Source: Thunnus maccoyii (Eukaryota > Chordata > Actinopteri > Scombriformes > Scombridae). From it: DNA of 64,000 bases. Where the stretch lies: the NCBI RefSeq assembly GCF_910596095.1, contig NC_056534.1, positions 7,867,990 through 7,931,989 on the forward strand, written 5' to 3'. Positions 50,019 to 62,175 of this stretch are shown one piece after another. Each line of letters begins with the position of its first letter. The stretch's first letter is position 1. Under the pieces are notes generated by a model that searched no databases, had not been told where the DNA came from, and saw only the letters and a program-made list of their open reading frames with translations. Made by a program: the position numbers and the translations under genes.

Positions 50019-53000
50019 ATGTCAAAGGTAAGAAATAAGATAACTGGAGATTGACTTTGTTTTTTTAGAGTATATACAAGTATTTAACCACATTATTGTT
50101 TACACAAATATAGCTGAGCAGATTCATTTTCATCAATGCAGATTTAAAGCTTAATTTCTTCCAAATCACAAATAGTATTTTCATATTTCTGCTTCATCAG
50201 ATCCAATACAGTGAAGGTGAATTTAATCAGTGATGCTTTATGAACTGGTATTTAAAAATTGAACTGAGCTTTTTTTTCCCAAGAGACAGAGACTTCTGTA
50301 AATAAATAAATGTTACTGTTGAGTTGTTCAAATATAATTCTGAGATGCTTTGATCACAACAAACAAATAGATATTTATGTCCATGACGGCAGAGGTTTTA
50401 GATATGGATTTATCAAAATGATGGCGCATAAAACCAGAATGATCTGCATGGTTAGATACCACTAGAGATAGGCGAGAAATCTTTTAACTTCATCTCTCTG
50501 AGTTCCAGAGCATCAAATGTCTAATTAGTTTATAAGAGTAACAGACGTTGACATGTTGCCTTTTTCTCAGTTGGTGTCACAGACGTCTTTTGCATATTTT
50601 TGTGGTGAAATTTGTCATTTCAATTATATTTGCAAAACAAACTTTAGAGCCTAAATGAAACTATTCATTGTCTCATAGATATATTAATGGAGCAACAAGC
50701 CAATGATACTGTTGACACACTGTTGTAACCTGTAGACATACCTGCACTCTTACACACATGAAAATGAAACCATCTTCCTGGTTAAGGGACATGATTCATG
50801 CATGGAAATGTTTCTCTTACATGAAGGGTTGCTAATGTTTGGCTATTGTTAAGACTAGTTGAACTACATAAACAGGAATGGTTCCTAGACTTGTAACGGC
50901 ATTCTGATGACACTGCAACAAATTGTAGCTCAGCCTAAACATATATACTGTAGAAAAGAGGCCCAGTTAAACGGTATTTGCTCTTTGCTTGGGCGAGGGT
51001 CAAAGACGGTGCATTAGGTCAGAGAAATCTCGAATATTACTCGTAGCTATTTGCAAGACTAGTGGAGCTAGAGAAGCGGGGATGGCAGCTGGACTACTGA
51101 GTGAGTGATGGCATTCAAATTAAACTGCCTATCAAGCCAGTGGGGCTAGCCACCACCAACCAACTTCTCATTATTGCAAATAACACTTAATTAGTCTGTT
51201 TCTTTTTTACTTAAATTAAGTCAACTGTACACTGTTATGAGCTTAAATATCGATTGTAACTGCTTTTATTGTTTGAACAAATGGATTAAATGATTTACAT
51301 TTGTACTTGGCCCTTTGCACATCATCATCACATTATTTTAGCTCATATCCAGTTTGCCAAAGTAGAGAATTTAACAACAATCAAGATTCTTGTTTAGAGC
51401 GAAAGTAAAAGTGCCAACGAAGATGTAATCGATCTCGTTTGGCGTGTTTTAAGGGAACAATGAACAGTTCAGTTGTCTTGAATTAAACCTTAACAGACCG
51501 TTTCTACGTTGATAAATCGTAGAAATGGGTCATCAGATTAGGAATGCAGATTAACAATGTTTTGTCTTGACCATATTTACACTTTACTTACAGTGAATTG
51601 GATAAGAATCTACATGGTCATTACATTGAAACTTTTTTCCTGATGTGAATTCTTCTGCAGGGATAGGTAGATCACTGCACTGATAGAATTAGGTCGTGGT
51701 TCAGTTAGGACCATGTTTAATTAGATACTGTATTAAGTGATTCATTCATTTGTGGTAAAGTTGTAAAATACAGTTTTATAATTGGATAAAGGTCAGTTAA
51801 ATGAATAATTCAGAAAATTCAAATTCTCACAAAAATATTGTGTGTAGATTCTCTCCTACACGTTTCTAATTAATTCCTGCGATTAGCTAAACTTGCAATA
51901 TGTTACAGAATGTTTCATCAGATACTCCGAGCAGCTTAAATCTTTAAATGTATGCAAGCGGTTGAATTACGCTTCCTCTCTTTCTGTAGCCAAAGCCTCC
52001 AGTTCCTCAGCCAAGGAGACAGTTTTCCCATCCAGACAATACAGTGGATGACAAGCCACCAAATAAGTGGAATGTTAGAAGGAGTTCAGAAGGAAGCGAC
52101 ACTGGAAATGTCAGACTGGGAACAGTAAAGGTGATGTTGTTTTATGTTTTATTTCAAATATGATGTGGAACAAAATCTACTCATATAGCAAAAGAAGTTA
52201 AAGTTAATCCAATACTTACAAGTTTCTTTTTGGAATTAAGAGAGAATTATTGTTTTCTCATTAAAGTATAAGAATTAACACTATTATACAAACCAATAAA
52301 AATCACCAAACTCAAATCACACAAAGGAATATTTCATCAAAAAATAAAGATCCTGTATTTAGATTTAGTAAAAGATGACAACATGTAGGTAGAACAGCAT
52401 CGATTCACAGGGAAACCAGCTGATTCCTTAAATGTCTGGTTGAACGAGATTCTATAGATTTGTACAATATGTATAAAAAAAGTCCTGAAAAATTCTGAGG
52501 GCAGCAGATACTAAATGTGTCATGTCAGAGGATGACACGGACAACTGATACGAATGGAAATAAACCATCAGACTACCTCTGTGGTTAAAATCACCACCAT
52601 GTGAGATTGTAAAAACACTCAGATCTAACTCGTTATTTGTACATTCACTGAATAGATTATCCCTTATTTTCTCAGATGTTGGCCAAACAATTCGCTAATG
52701 ATGCCTGTAAAGCACACCCTCCTCTGATGCCAGCCAAGCCTCGGAAGGAAAAGTCTGACGACGAAAATGAAAATGAAATCCTGGTAATTACAACCATGAA
52801 AAGCATTTTACTATAACAAAAACAAGGGAAGCGATCGTAGTGTTTGAGCTCAGCTGTAAATAACCTCTCATTTTCCACCAGGATGACAACTCTCTGAAGG
52901 TTTGGTGGAAGGTAGCGACACGTGAGTGAGAAAACTAGCTTGAAAAGATTTCTGTTTGAGGTTCTTAATGTGTTTGCTGAACTACAGTTTTATTGATTTA

Positions 53001-54917
53001 CAGCCTGGAGTTGTCTCTGCAAGGATCTCAGTCTGAGGGGTGAGAGAGAAACAAAGTAAGAAAATAGTAGAGTTTATTTCCTAATCAACTGTGTGCTGGT
53101 GCTTCAAATTATAAGACAGATAATGTCAAACGTTTAGACCTGAAAGGCCATTTTACTAGCACACCACAACCATAAAAGATATTGGTGAAGCTTGATGGAC
53201 GATACATCTTATTACTGACGTTTCTTAAGGATGTGTACATCATTAAATCGATGAACTTTAATAATCTGATCAAATATTCTCATAACACTGTACATTCAAG
53301 GATCATCAAAGTCAAAGCTCAACATCTCTGTAATGCTATCAAGTATTACATGAACCTGCTGTCTGAAAATAGCGGCACCCTAAAGCAGCACATTGACGAT
53401 CTGCTCTGCATCGCTGACAACTTAGACAAGGTAACAAGACATGATGATTTAAATCCAAATGTAAGACATTTACAGATGAGTTTGCTGACATATGTGAGTT
53501 CTGTCATCATCATAACCTGCTCTGGATATGATCATCGCCTGTCTAATCAAATCAATTCCCTTTAATCTTAAGTTTTCTAAGGGGACAAAGATTGCTGGCA
53601 TAACCGGAGGAGCGACATCTGTAGCGGGAGGAGTGGCAGCAGCTGCCGGAGTGATACTATCTCCGTTCACTCTGGGCGCCTCGCTGGCCCTGACTGTAGT
53701 TGGGGTGGGCGTTGCTGCTGCTGGCGGCGTCACTGGTGCATCAGCTGCCATCGCCCACAAGGTGACCAGACATGAAAGAAACTTTATTGATTTGAAGTAT
53801 GTCTTTGTTTGTGCCTTGTGTGGATGCAGCGTTTATGAATCTGGAAGGTGGGGTTTTCTTTTCTGGGTTTGTTTTTCTTTCTTTACTCTTTTTTTCTATT
53901 GCATTTTCTGTATTTTATTTATTGTGTTCTGATGCACATGTTACTTGTTGCTATAGTGATGTCAGTGTAAAGCACATTGAGTTTTCCTGTAATGAAAGGC
54001 ACTATATACATTGAACTGCCTTGCCCTAAGTTGCATAGCAACAAAATGTAACGGTACCAAGATTCGACGGATCTTTCTCAGCTGACACTTTCCTTCAGGT
54101 GCAGCAAAAGAATGAATAAAAGACACAAAAAATCTAAATTTAGTGTCCCTTGAAGGTTTTTAAATGTTAAGTATTTCAGAAAAATATACCTTAAGCCTTC
54201 CTTCATAAAAAAAGAGTTAAATTTTTTTCAACTCTGGCAGCCCAAAGTAGTAGTATCACAAAAACACACTGTAGCAAACAGCAAAACACAGGTTGAACAG
54301 GCTCAAAGCTACACGTACACTATACCCGTTTCCATAAGAATTGTGTAATGCCATCAGAAACATTAAAAAGATGCTATGATCATATCAAAAAAATTCTTCA
54401 CAAAGTGGCTTTAACTTGTATTCCTTGGTTGCACTATTCTGGATCTAAATCTTTAAAGTTGTTTAACAGCCAATAAAATCTGTTCTTCCAGGTGAACACC
54501 ACACAGGACCAAAAGAAAATCGACAAGACCCTCGGGGACTATAAAGAACTTATGGAGAAAATTCAGGCCTGCTTGAAATTCATCAACGAGGGTATGGGGC
54601 AGCTAAAGAAGCACGATCTGTCCATTATGGGTGAATCCAGGATTGATTCGGTGAGGGTAGTGAGAGAGCTGGTTGCTACGGGAGGGGAGAGTGCCAGGGT
54701 CATAGAGGTGAACAGTAAGGCGTCTGGGCTGATACAAGGCTTCGGCCTCTGTATGGATTTCTATTTCACCCAAGGAAAGGATGGCCAGAAGCTGAAGAAG
54801 GGCCTTGAGTCAAAGTTCGCGAAGAAAATCCGCACGCTAGCAGAAGAGCTGAATAATGGATTGGAGGAACACATGGAGATCAAGAACTCGTTCAGTGAGC
54901 ATTTTCCAGAGCAGTGA
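50019..54917 (+). CDS. Apolipoprotein L-like protein
   Basis: Member of the APOL family, membrane-associating proteins linked to innate immunity and lipid/ion handling in mammals; the function of the fish members is not established. Exons read: 50019-50027 (MSK), 51990-52130 (proline-rich, PKPPVPQPRRQ), 52676-52783 (acidic end), 52882-52921, about 53004-53040, about 53230-53430, 53582-53761 and 54492-54917. The exon at 53582 encodes the family hallmark, a Gly/Ala-rich hairpin (GITGGATSVAGGVAAAAGVI, then SPFTLGASLALTVVGVGVAA). The last exon encodes a helical stretch with VNTTQDQKKIDKTL, QLKKHDLSIMGESRI and GLIQGFGLCMDFYF. Flanking exons 6-8 join in phase 0. The junction between the exons near 53004-53040 and 53230 could not be resolved in frame. 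No signal peptide is seen. Poly(A) signal near 55025. The paralog is unresolved, so no symbol is given. Confidence 0.82.
53830..54020 (+). repeat. Retroelement-like tail in apol-like intron 7
   Basis: Contains cagtgtaaagcacattgagt followed by gaaaggcactatatacattg, a phrase typical of the 3' end of common fish retroelements. Intronic, between 53761 and 54492. Confidence 0.45.
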
Positions 54918-56846
54918 AAGGTTTTTATCTGCTGAACCTTCTCCTACCTGATTTTACCACATACTTTTGTATTTACACATCTATATATGTAGGTTATGGT
55001 ATTATACTTGATATTTTTGAGTTAAATAAATGGGGAACAAACTCAAACAAAACTTCCCAGTCCCAAGTGATTTGAGGGATTACAGGTCTATACATCTATA
55101 TGCTGATCAGTCAAGGTTGAAAACATGTAGGCTTAAGGATTAAAGAGCTGATTCTCTGCTAATCTTTTTTTTCCTTTTTGGAAAAAGCATACGACATGGC
55201 TTACAGTATGTTGCACCTTCAGGATGTGCTGCTTCAGACTGACCCTGAAGCTGGTCTTGAAGTTGAACTAGCCTGTATATAATATTGTATATAATTTGGG
55301 GGTTTGTGTTCTCTTTTTCATGTTCCTGTATCCTATATTTTTTTTGGAGTCTTCTTCCTTTGGAGCTGAATTTCTTTTTAAAGTTTTTAATGCATTATGT
55401 AAAAGCACCTTGGATCGGCTTTGTGTACGAAACGTCCAATACAAATAAACCTTTCCTGGTCTTACCTCTCTGTTTTTAATTATTTGGTGTCCTTAGTTAC
55501 TTTTATGTTCTCGCTGAGCTGCGTTTTGAATTGAAGTATTTAACCTAAATAAAGTGTTTTCAATCCACACACTAGCCTAAATGTTCTATTCATCATCTGT
55601 ACTATCATTCAATTCAATGGGTGGTAAACTTGTAGATATATAAATTTTCAAGATGTGCATTTAACCACTAGGGGGCAGTCCAGCCGAAGCCTTGTGAACT
55701 CAAGTCAAGTTCATGAAGTTTAACCACCAGCTGCAATGAATTCTTAGACTGTATGTTTCTAATGCGAGACATATCAACAACTAATACAGGGATACAATAT
55801 TCGGTGCAGTTAGAGCCCATAAAAAAGTCAGAGGCTGGAAATATAACCGACAAACGGTAGAATAAACAGATCTGAACGTTTCTTCCTCCTCTTAAAGTTA
55901 GTTGGGAAAGTTCCACACAGTGTAAAAAAGTGTTTTAATAAAGACTTAATTATAATGCTGCTATAAACAACCTAAAATGACGAGTTTAAGATCATCGCGC
56001 CATCGACAACATGCTTAAAAGAGATACATAGTTATAAAAAACAACATTTTAAACGGGGCACTGGATGCAAGATCATTATCAGTAACACGTGAATACGAGC
56101 TTAATCAATTGGTTTTAATTATATTTATTTTAAGATACGCCTAAATACACGGACTGTGGAACTTATTCAATGATAGTCTGATAAAACGTTTACAGTTGGG
56201 TGGGTGAAATTAAGGACAGAGGAGTCGGGGTAGGTGTGGTCAGAGTGGGCGTGAACTCCAGTACATTACATTCACTTCGACCGACAGTGAAACACGTGAA
56301 AGTCAAAACTCATTCACTACTCCATAGCTGCCTGCAGCTTGTGTTTCATGTTTAAAAAGGATTACAAGTCATATATATTCCAGAAATAACTACATATAGT
56401 TTCCAAAGCAGCGATAGTAATTTTTTTACCTCAGAAAGTCACTATATAAGCTCAATAATACCTCACTGGAAACAAATCTATTATTCCTGAATTCAGTTAA
56501 CTCACGATGTTTATCATTTATATTGAAACAACTGAGCCAATGACTCAAAAGGGTGGCTTAATATTAAATATCAGAAGGATTGAAATGGACAGAATAATGT
56601 AGAGTAACATCAGGGTCTAATTCTGATCATTTGTTATTAATATTATGAAGATCAGTTCGCACAGATGGATAAAATAGAGAGATAGATTGGTCAGATTGGC
56701 TCTGAGGGTGATATGAAGCGCAGTGTCCTGGCTGTCTTTACAAGATGCATGAACCATTACGCACAGGTTACAGGTATGTTACAGTCATTTTAAACGTCTT
56801 TTTTAGCAGCTGAGATTGCCATTAAGCTGTAGGAGTTTACGAACAC

Positions 56847-56874
<28 letters not shown>
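56847..56874 (+). repeat. Poly(T) run
   Basis: Twenty-eight consecutive T, possibly the A tail of a retroelement inserted on the minus strand. Confidence 0.9.
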
Positions 56875-56878
<4 letters not shown>

Positions 56879-57414
56879 ATTCTTATCACAAATTCCTCCC
56901 ACAGTGGACTGCACTCTCGATCATCTGCTTTAAAACACGTCGAATGACATCAACAATCCGTTATTTATGATAGCCTAATCAATGCAAGTGAAAACACATA
57001 AATAATACTCTGACATATTTCACAAAAACGATTTTTTAATAACTAAAAGCAATAATTATAGGGATTTGATCAGAACATTTTCACGGTTTCAGGGAGTAAA
57101 AAAAGAGAAAAAAAACCAAGCTACTATTCATGTAGACTAGCCTAATTGATAATTTAATGAAAGGCTTCTCTCATTTAAATGTAGAGTCTACTATGTCTTA
57201 GTCAGGGGAAAGCAGCAGCTTGTTGCGTGTATCTCCGTTATGTTATTAATTATTCATGACAATTTGGCAGAGCTCTGAAAGACACAATATATTCAGTGAA
57301 GCATTTTAGCTTTTAAGTTTCAAGTCAAGTCGAGTCTCGCAGCATACAGACAGCTCTCGTTTTTATCTTGTTCACATTATCTATTATTGTTATTATCTTA
57401 ACGGTTGATTTTCG

Positions 57415-57500
57415 GAACAAACGGGACAGGATTCGGGATTCGGGACAACTGCTCGTAATTCGGGACTGTCAAGACTTTTTCGGGATGTGTGGTCACCCTA
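57415..57500 (-). repeat. hAT-like repeat end with reiterated TCCCGAA
   Basis: On the minus strand it starts tagggtgaccacacatcccg and repeats tcccgaa/tcccgtt four or five times within 80 bp. The AGGGTGACC start and TCCCG runs are characteristic of certain hAT elements. No partner end was found nearby. Confidence 0.45.
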
Positions 57501-57734
57501 AAGTTATAATATTTTTTTTTAACAAATGACAAAACATCTTGAAGTATGTATTACGTAATTTATGTTGTGGCCTATGCTGGTAATCATGTATTTTACTTTA
57601 TCAGTCGTTGACATTTGTAAAAGACCCACAAATGCGTTTCCTTCTTCAATGTTTACGTTTTGCATTTGACCTACATTTGACGCACAGCGGAAGGCTTCAT
57701 ATGGATCTATTCTGTCAGCTGTATAGATAATCGC

Positions 57735-57970
57735 ATGTAACCAATCACAAACAAGACGCGAGCGGAGTAATCAAAGCGGTATGCGTGTTTGTGTTATTAT
57801 CACGCCCCGTTGGAAGGTTATTGCTTGTAAATCCACTCCCTGAAACAGAGACTCCGCTCATCCGCGCTGCCAATGAGAATGATTCAAACGCCCTCGGGGA
57901 GTGACACAGCGGAGGAGCACAGTCAGCGGTGCCTCGGCTCTTTATATACTACGGTGACGGTACACACCGC
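57735..57970 (+). promoter_or_regulatory. atf4 promoter
   Basis: A CpG-richer stretch with an upstream CCAAT box (aaccaatcacaaac near 57738), a second CCAAT (ctgccaatgagaatg near 57869), a GC element (cacgccccgttgg near 57801), a TATA-like tttatatac near 57939 and a half-CRE tgacggta just after it. Transcription probably starts around 57965-57985, which leaves no AUG before uORF1. The assignment rests on position and motifs. Confidence 0.6.
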
Positions 57971-58035
57971 GTTCTTCGCCCCCATAACAAGCAAACACAA
58001 TATTGATACCTCGGTGAAAGCTCTCCCGCGCTAAA

Positions 58036-58047
58036 ATGGCAGTTTGA
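58036..58047 (+). promoter_or_regulatory. atf4 uORF1 (three codons, MAV)
   Basis: Start codon in strong context (taaaATGg) followed by GCA GTT TGA. The length of three codons equals mammalian ATF4 uORF1, which lets scanning ribosomes resume downstream. It lies in the untranslated first exon, with 76 nt between its stop and the uORF2 start. Confidence 0.85.
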
Positions 58048-58123
58048 AGGCGTGCGGCGGCTATCTTGCAGCGGCAACAACTCGGCAGTGCAACGGCTAA
58101 GTGCACTGGCTATTTCTGGCAAA

Positions 58124-59986
58124 ATGGCGTAAGTATTTTTTTATGTACATTTTCCCCTTCTCTTGATTGTCTCTAGCTTGGGGCGTCACAAAGACAACCC
58201 TAACGTTACCGATGTTGATAAAGTTAACAGACCTGTTGAGTTGAGTACGGCTATACGCACTGAAAAACATTTATTACTAAAAAAAATAAGTGAAAATTTA
58301 CCTAAAGATTTAACGTTACATTTCCTGATTGGAAGTTGTCAGTGTCAAATAACAGACTGTCAGTTGGGGTAATTTAGTTCCAGCTGGCGACAGCTTGTGT
58401 TACGTTGAGGCGTGTTAACGGTTGTTTCGGTGGCCGGCGAAGACTTTTTAAACCCCTTATCGAAATGTCTCATTAATTTAATAGCGGCTCTTAAGTGTAC
58501 TTCAACGTGGGCAGTGTTTGTGTATATTGGATACTGACAACGTGGCGTGTCCAAAATGGCGCGCACTATCTTTTTGCACTCAGCCTTCACTCAGATGTCT
58601 CTGTTGTGAAAATGGCGGTTGCCCTCCTCCCACATCTCCGCGCGGTGACTCACAGGGGGAGGGCGGGACTACTGGCCAAAGCATGACCAAATTAGGAAAT
58701 GTTATCCCCCGGTTGAAGGCGGGGTGTTTACCCATCAATGCCGCTTTGACACTTCAATGGAACGGATTAGCCGAAATTAGCCTCCCCTCCCCCATCTGAC
58801 AGACGTTAGCGGTCTGAGCGACCGAGTGCAAACCAATACGAAAGTTGTGAAGTTGTAATGCTTGCTTCAAGATTGTTTTGATCGGGAAATGTGAAGTTGT
58901 TTCCAGGAAGTGCAGACACTATGGGTAATTTTTCAGATATGGTTATAAGGTTCACCCAAGCGTCAGCCACGTGGCATAATATTTTAATAGAGTACTTGAT
59001 TGATCCCAAAGAGAAATTAAAGTGTTACAGAAAAAAAAAAAATCAAAATACAGAAAACAATGAGGTAGGTAAAAGAAACAAATACATTGTAAGGGTAAAT
59101 GATATACAATAACTAAATAGACTAATTCAAATATAAAAAAATATATAGAATAACTAAAAATAGAGTCAAGAGATAAAACTTCAATATAATACACACAAGC
59201 ACATGTTCATATGATTTGAATGCATTCGTCCCTCAACCCCCTCGCGCCCTTTTCTTACAAATAAACATGGCTCTTTCTTTTGGTCTTTTTAATGTTTTAT
59301 GGTCTGGTGGTCTTGCCCATAATCACCATAATAAACCAAAACTTAAGACTATGTTTGCATCTCCTTTTTTCCTCAGGTCTCTCTCGGCAATCACCCTCAG
59401 CTTTGCTGCCGTCGACAGCAGTACGGAACCCCTCGACTTGTTAACGTCACCAGACTCCCCTGTGTTTTCATTCACCCGTTCACGGCTACCACTGATCAGC
59501 AGCAGCCATGACACTCTCCCTTGCCTTGGAGGACGTGGAGGCCCTGTACTTAGGTTGGTATTGTAACAACAAATGCTCCCAAAGCACAACCACAAACATT
59601 ACTATCACTACAGCACACACTATTTGATAGGGAGGTGATAAGGGTGGCAAATTACAGAGTTAAGTTTCCTGGGCGTTTACCTGACTTCCAGAATAAAAGG
59701 ACATTTTAAGTATGGGTTCATGTAGTTCATGTAAAATAGATATTTATGTTTGTTTATTTTTGTGATGTCACCCTAAAGTTCACCAAATAAATGCCTGATT
59801 GAGGATTTTATGTGTCTGGATTGTTTGATTGTGGTTTCAGTTGGCTAGTTTTTTGCTTATCAGTTGCTTATCAATTGATAATATCAATAAAAATAATAAA
59901 AATAAGTTACTTATTAGTGCAGAAAATGATACTTGATACTAATTGAGGAAGTCCTTGTTCACAGGGCCCTCGTTTCTGATGGCTGA
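58124..59986 (+). promoter_or_regulatory. atf4 uORF2 (67 codons, spliced, overlaps main start)
   Basis: ATG at 58124 in strong context (aaaATGg), with the donor two bases later (58129, gtaagt). Spliced to exon 2 at 59377, it reads MASLSAITLSFAAVDSS and continues through exon 2 into exon 3 (from 59965), stopping at a TGA 22 nt into exon 3. It is 67 codons long and overlaps the main coding start (59508) in the +1 frame by 68 nt of mRNA. Mammalian uORF2 is 59 codons and overlaps by 83 nt, so the inhibitory layout is conserved. Translation of uORF2 would block the main frame unless reinitiation is delayed by eIF2 phosphorylation. Confidence 0.85.
58978..59110 (+). repeat. Dispersed repeat in atf4 intron 1
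   Basis: Contains agtacttgattgatcccaaa followed by gagaaattaaagtgttacag and an A-rich tail, a phrase set common in fish genomes. Confidence 0.55.
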
Positions 59987-62175
59987 CCCGATGGGGCCCC
60001 TTCTGGACCAAGATGAAGAAGAAGCTCTTTCTCCCTCCTCCTCTCTAGAGGGGAAGGCGCCAGCTTCGCCCCCCCTCTCTTTCTCCTCCTATGCATCCTC
60101 TCTGTCTCCCTATCAGACTATGTCGTCCTCCCCGCTCTCCTCTACCTCCCCTCCTCCCTCTCCTCCTCCTCCAAACTATCCCTCCTCGTTCCTGGGAACC
60201 AAGGCCGGAGCGGACTCGCTGTCCCTCCCCTGGCTGGCTGCCACTGACCTGCTCGAAGCCCACGTGAGAGCAGAAGATGGCAAAGGTGAGAGTGACTTAA
60301 AATTCCCATATGTTAAGAGTTTCAATACGTAATTCTTTAAAACGGTCTAAATGAGGAACAAGAGATTGGAAGCTCAGTTGGGTGTGATCACAAAAGCCCC
60401 GTGAAAATGTAAGGCCAGAAAATCAAGAACTAAAAATAAGCTGATGAACACAAGAAAATTACAGGCTTGAACAGTGAAAAGAACATTTCTTGAGTCACGC
60501 AATGTCATGGAGGGAAAAAATTAACAGCTGAAAATGTTTCCACCGCTATTGTTAGATGTGACTATGGGCAAGCTGTTTATTTTGTGTAGGTGGTTTTGTT
60601 GGAGTAAAAAACCCTGCAGGCAACGTGTTAAGTGACATTTTCCTTTCAAAGACACATTAATACCATAATCCTACAGTCTAACATGAAAACAATGTGGAGG
60701 TTAACTAAAAGTTGTTGAAACATGTAGGACTTAATGTGTTGATCAGTGCTGGATGTAGTGTGAATGTGCTTTGCATGACACTGTACACTGTAAATTAGAG
60801 GCAGAAAGCGTAATGAGTAGGTGTCGTTGGCAACAATAAACATTCATTCACTGGCAGGTGTGGCTTTAAGTGTGTAGTTGAGACCGGCTCAAACCAGTTT
60901 TGTTATTTCACAATGATGTGTATCCCTTTGTTGCAGGATCCTCATTTACTGGTATCAGGCCATTGTACTCTTGGCATCATTTTAGAAGTGAGAGTTTCCT
61001 GGTGTTTAGTCATAAAATGATAAAACAGGGCGGGAGCTGGAAAGATTATTTTGAGAATGAGGTCAAATACAATCACTAAAGAGCAGTGACTGAAGTAATT
61101 ATTTGCTTGTGTCCTAGTTTCTATTCAGCCAATATTATTTAAGTACTAATAAATAAATCCTCTGTCAGCAGATGATGCTTTTGCGGGCATGGACTGGATG
61201 TCAGAGAAAATCGACCTGAGTGAATTTGATTTGGATTCCCTCATTGGCTCCTGCTCATCCGATGAGTCTCCCAGCTCCCCCGAGGATCTCCTGGCATCTC
61301 TCGACTCCCACATGGATCTGGATCTCGACTCATTCGACGCAGCCGTCCCCGCCCCGCATGACAGCCTGGAGCTGAGTCTGTCGCTGCCCAGCATGCCCTT
61401 TGTCCCTCTGGAGCTCCCTCTTCCCGCGGCAGCTGAGACCAAGACAGAGGTGGCTCCCGATCAGGATGTCGTTCTGAAGTCTGAGCCTCCATCCCCAGCT
61501 CCCTCTCAGTCTCCCCCCTCTCCAGCTTACACATTGGAGCTGGGGAGTGAAGTTGATGTCCTGGATGCCGAGAAAACCGCCACATCCCTCACTGCTACCA
61601 TCATCCCAGATCCCACTGGAAGCATTCAGACCACCAACCCCATTCTGCTCTCCCTTCCCACCTCTGCCCACTTCGTGGTGGTCCTCACCAACAAAGATGA
61701 GTCCTCTGTTGTATCTCTCCCTGACCAGTCCATTAAAGCCTCTACATCAAGCGATAGTGACAGCGACTCCGGCATTGAGTCCGTTGCCGATTCACCGCCT
61801 CACCTCCCTTCTCCTCCTGCCACCCCCTCTCCTGCAGCTGGTTCCTCCAGGACCAAACCCTACTCCAAATCGGAGCCCACTTCCGCTCCCTCCCCCTCAG
61901 CCAAGGCCTCCAGGGTCAAATCAGTGTCTGGCGCTCCCAAAGTGGTGGAGAAGAAACTAAAGAAGATGGAGCAGAACAAGACAGCAGCCACTCGCTACCG
62001 ACAGAAGAAGAGGGTCGAGCAGGAGCTCCTGAACGACGAGTGCACAGAGCTGGAGAAGAGGAACCGGGAGTTGGTGGAGAAGGCGGAGTCCATCAGCAGA
62101 GAGATCCAGTACCTTAAAGATCTGATGGAGGAAGTTCGTAAGCACCGCCGCAGCAAGACGAGCTCAGTGGCTTAG
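59508..62175 (+). CDS. atf4: Activating transcription factor 4
   Basis: bZIP transcription factor that executes the integrated stress response (amino-acid synthesis, CHOP, redox genes). Coding exons 59508-59553, 59965-60285 and 61172-62175 join in phase to 456 codons; an untranslated exon ends at 58128. The N-terminus MTLSLALEDVEALYLG precedes a Ser/Pro-rich activation region. DDAFAGMDWMSEKIDLSEFD matches the ATF4 signature, DSDSGIESV is a DSG-type beta-TrCP phosphodegron, and the C-terminus is KKMEQNKTAATRYRQKKR (basic region, about residue 387) followed by a leucine zipper. It is longer than human (351) because of Ser/Pro expansion. The start was chosen as the first AUG in frame, giving the family N-terminus. 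Poly(A) signal AATAAA near 63002. Teleosts keep two atf4 genes; which one this is was not resolved. Confidence 0.96.

Larger units (their letters stand above)
54918..57930. other. Intergenic region apol-like to atf4
   Basis: No protein gene supported. Holds another retroelement-like tail at about 55390-55450 (aaagcaccttggatcggctt, acgaaacgtccaatacaaat), a 28-bp T run at 56847-56874, and a repeat end at about 57415-57500. The last 250 bp become GC-richer toward the atf4 promoter. Confidence 0.5.

Noticed and set aside
56280-56330. Possible interferon-response element (gaaacacgtgaaag) upstream of atf4
   Set aside because: Spacing between GAAA half-sites is five bases rather than two, so it does not fit an ISRE; the central CACGTG is an ordinary E-box.
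61146-61671. Several long minus-strand frames over atf4 exon 4
   Set aside because: Antisense shadows of the GC-rich atf4 coding exon.
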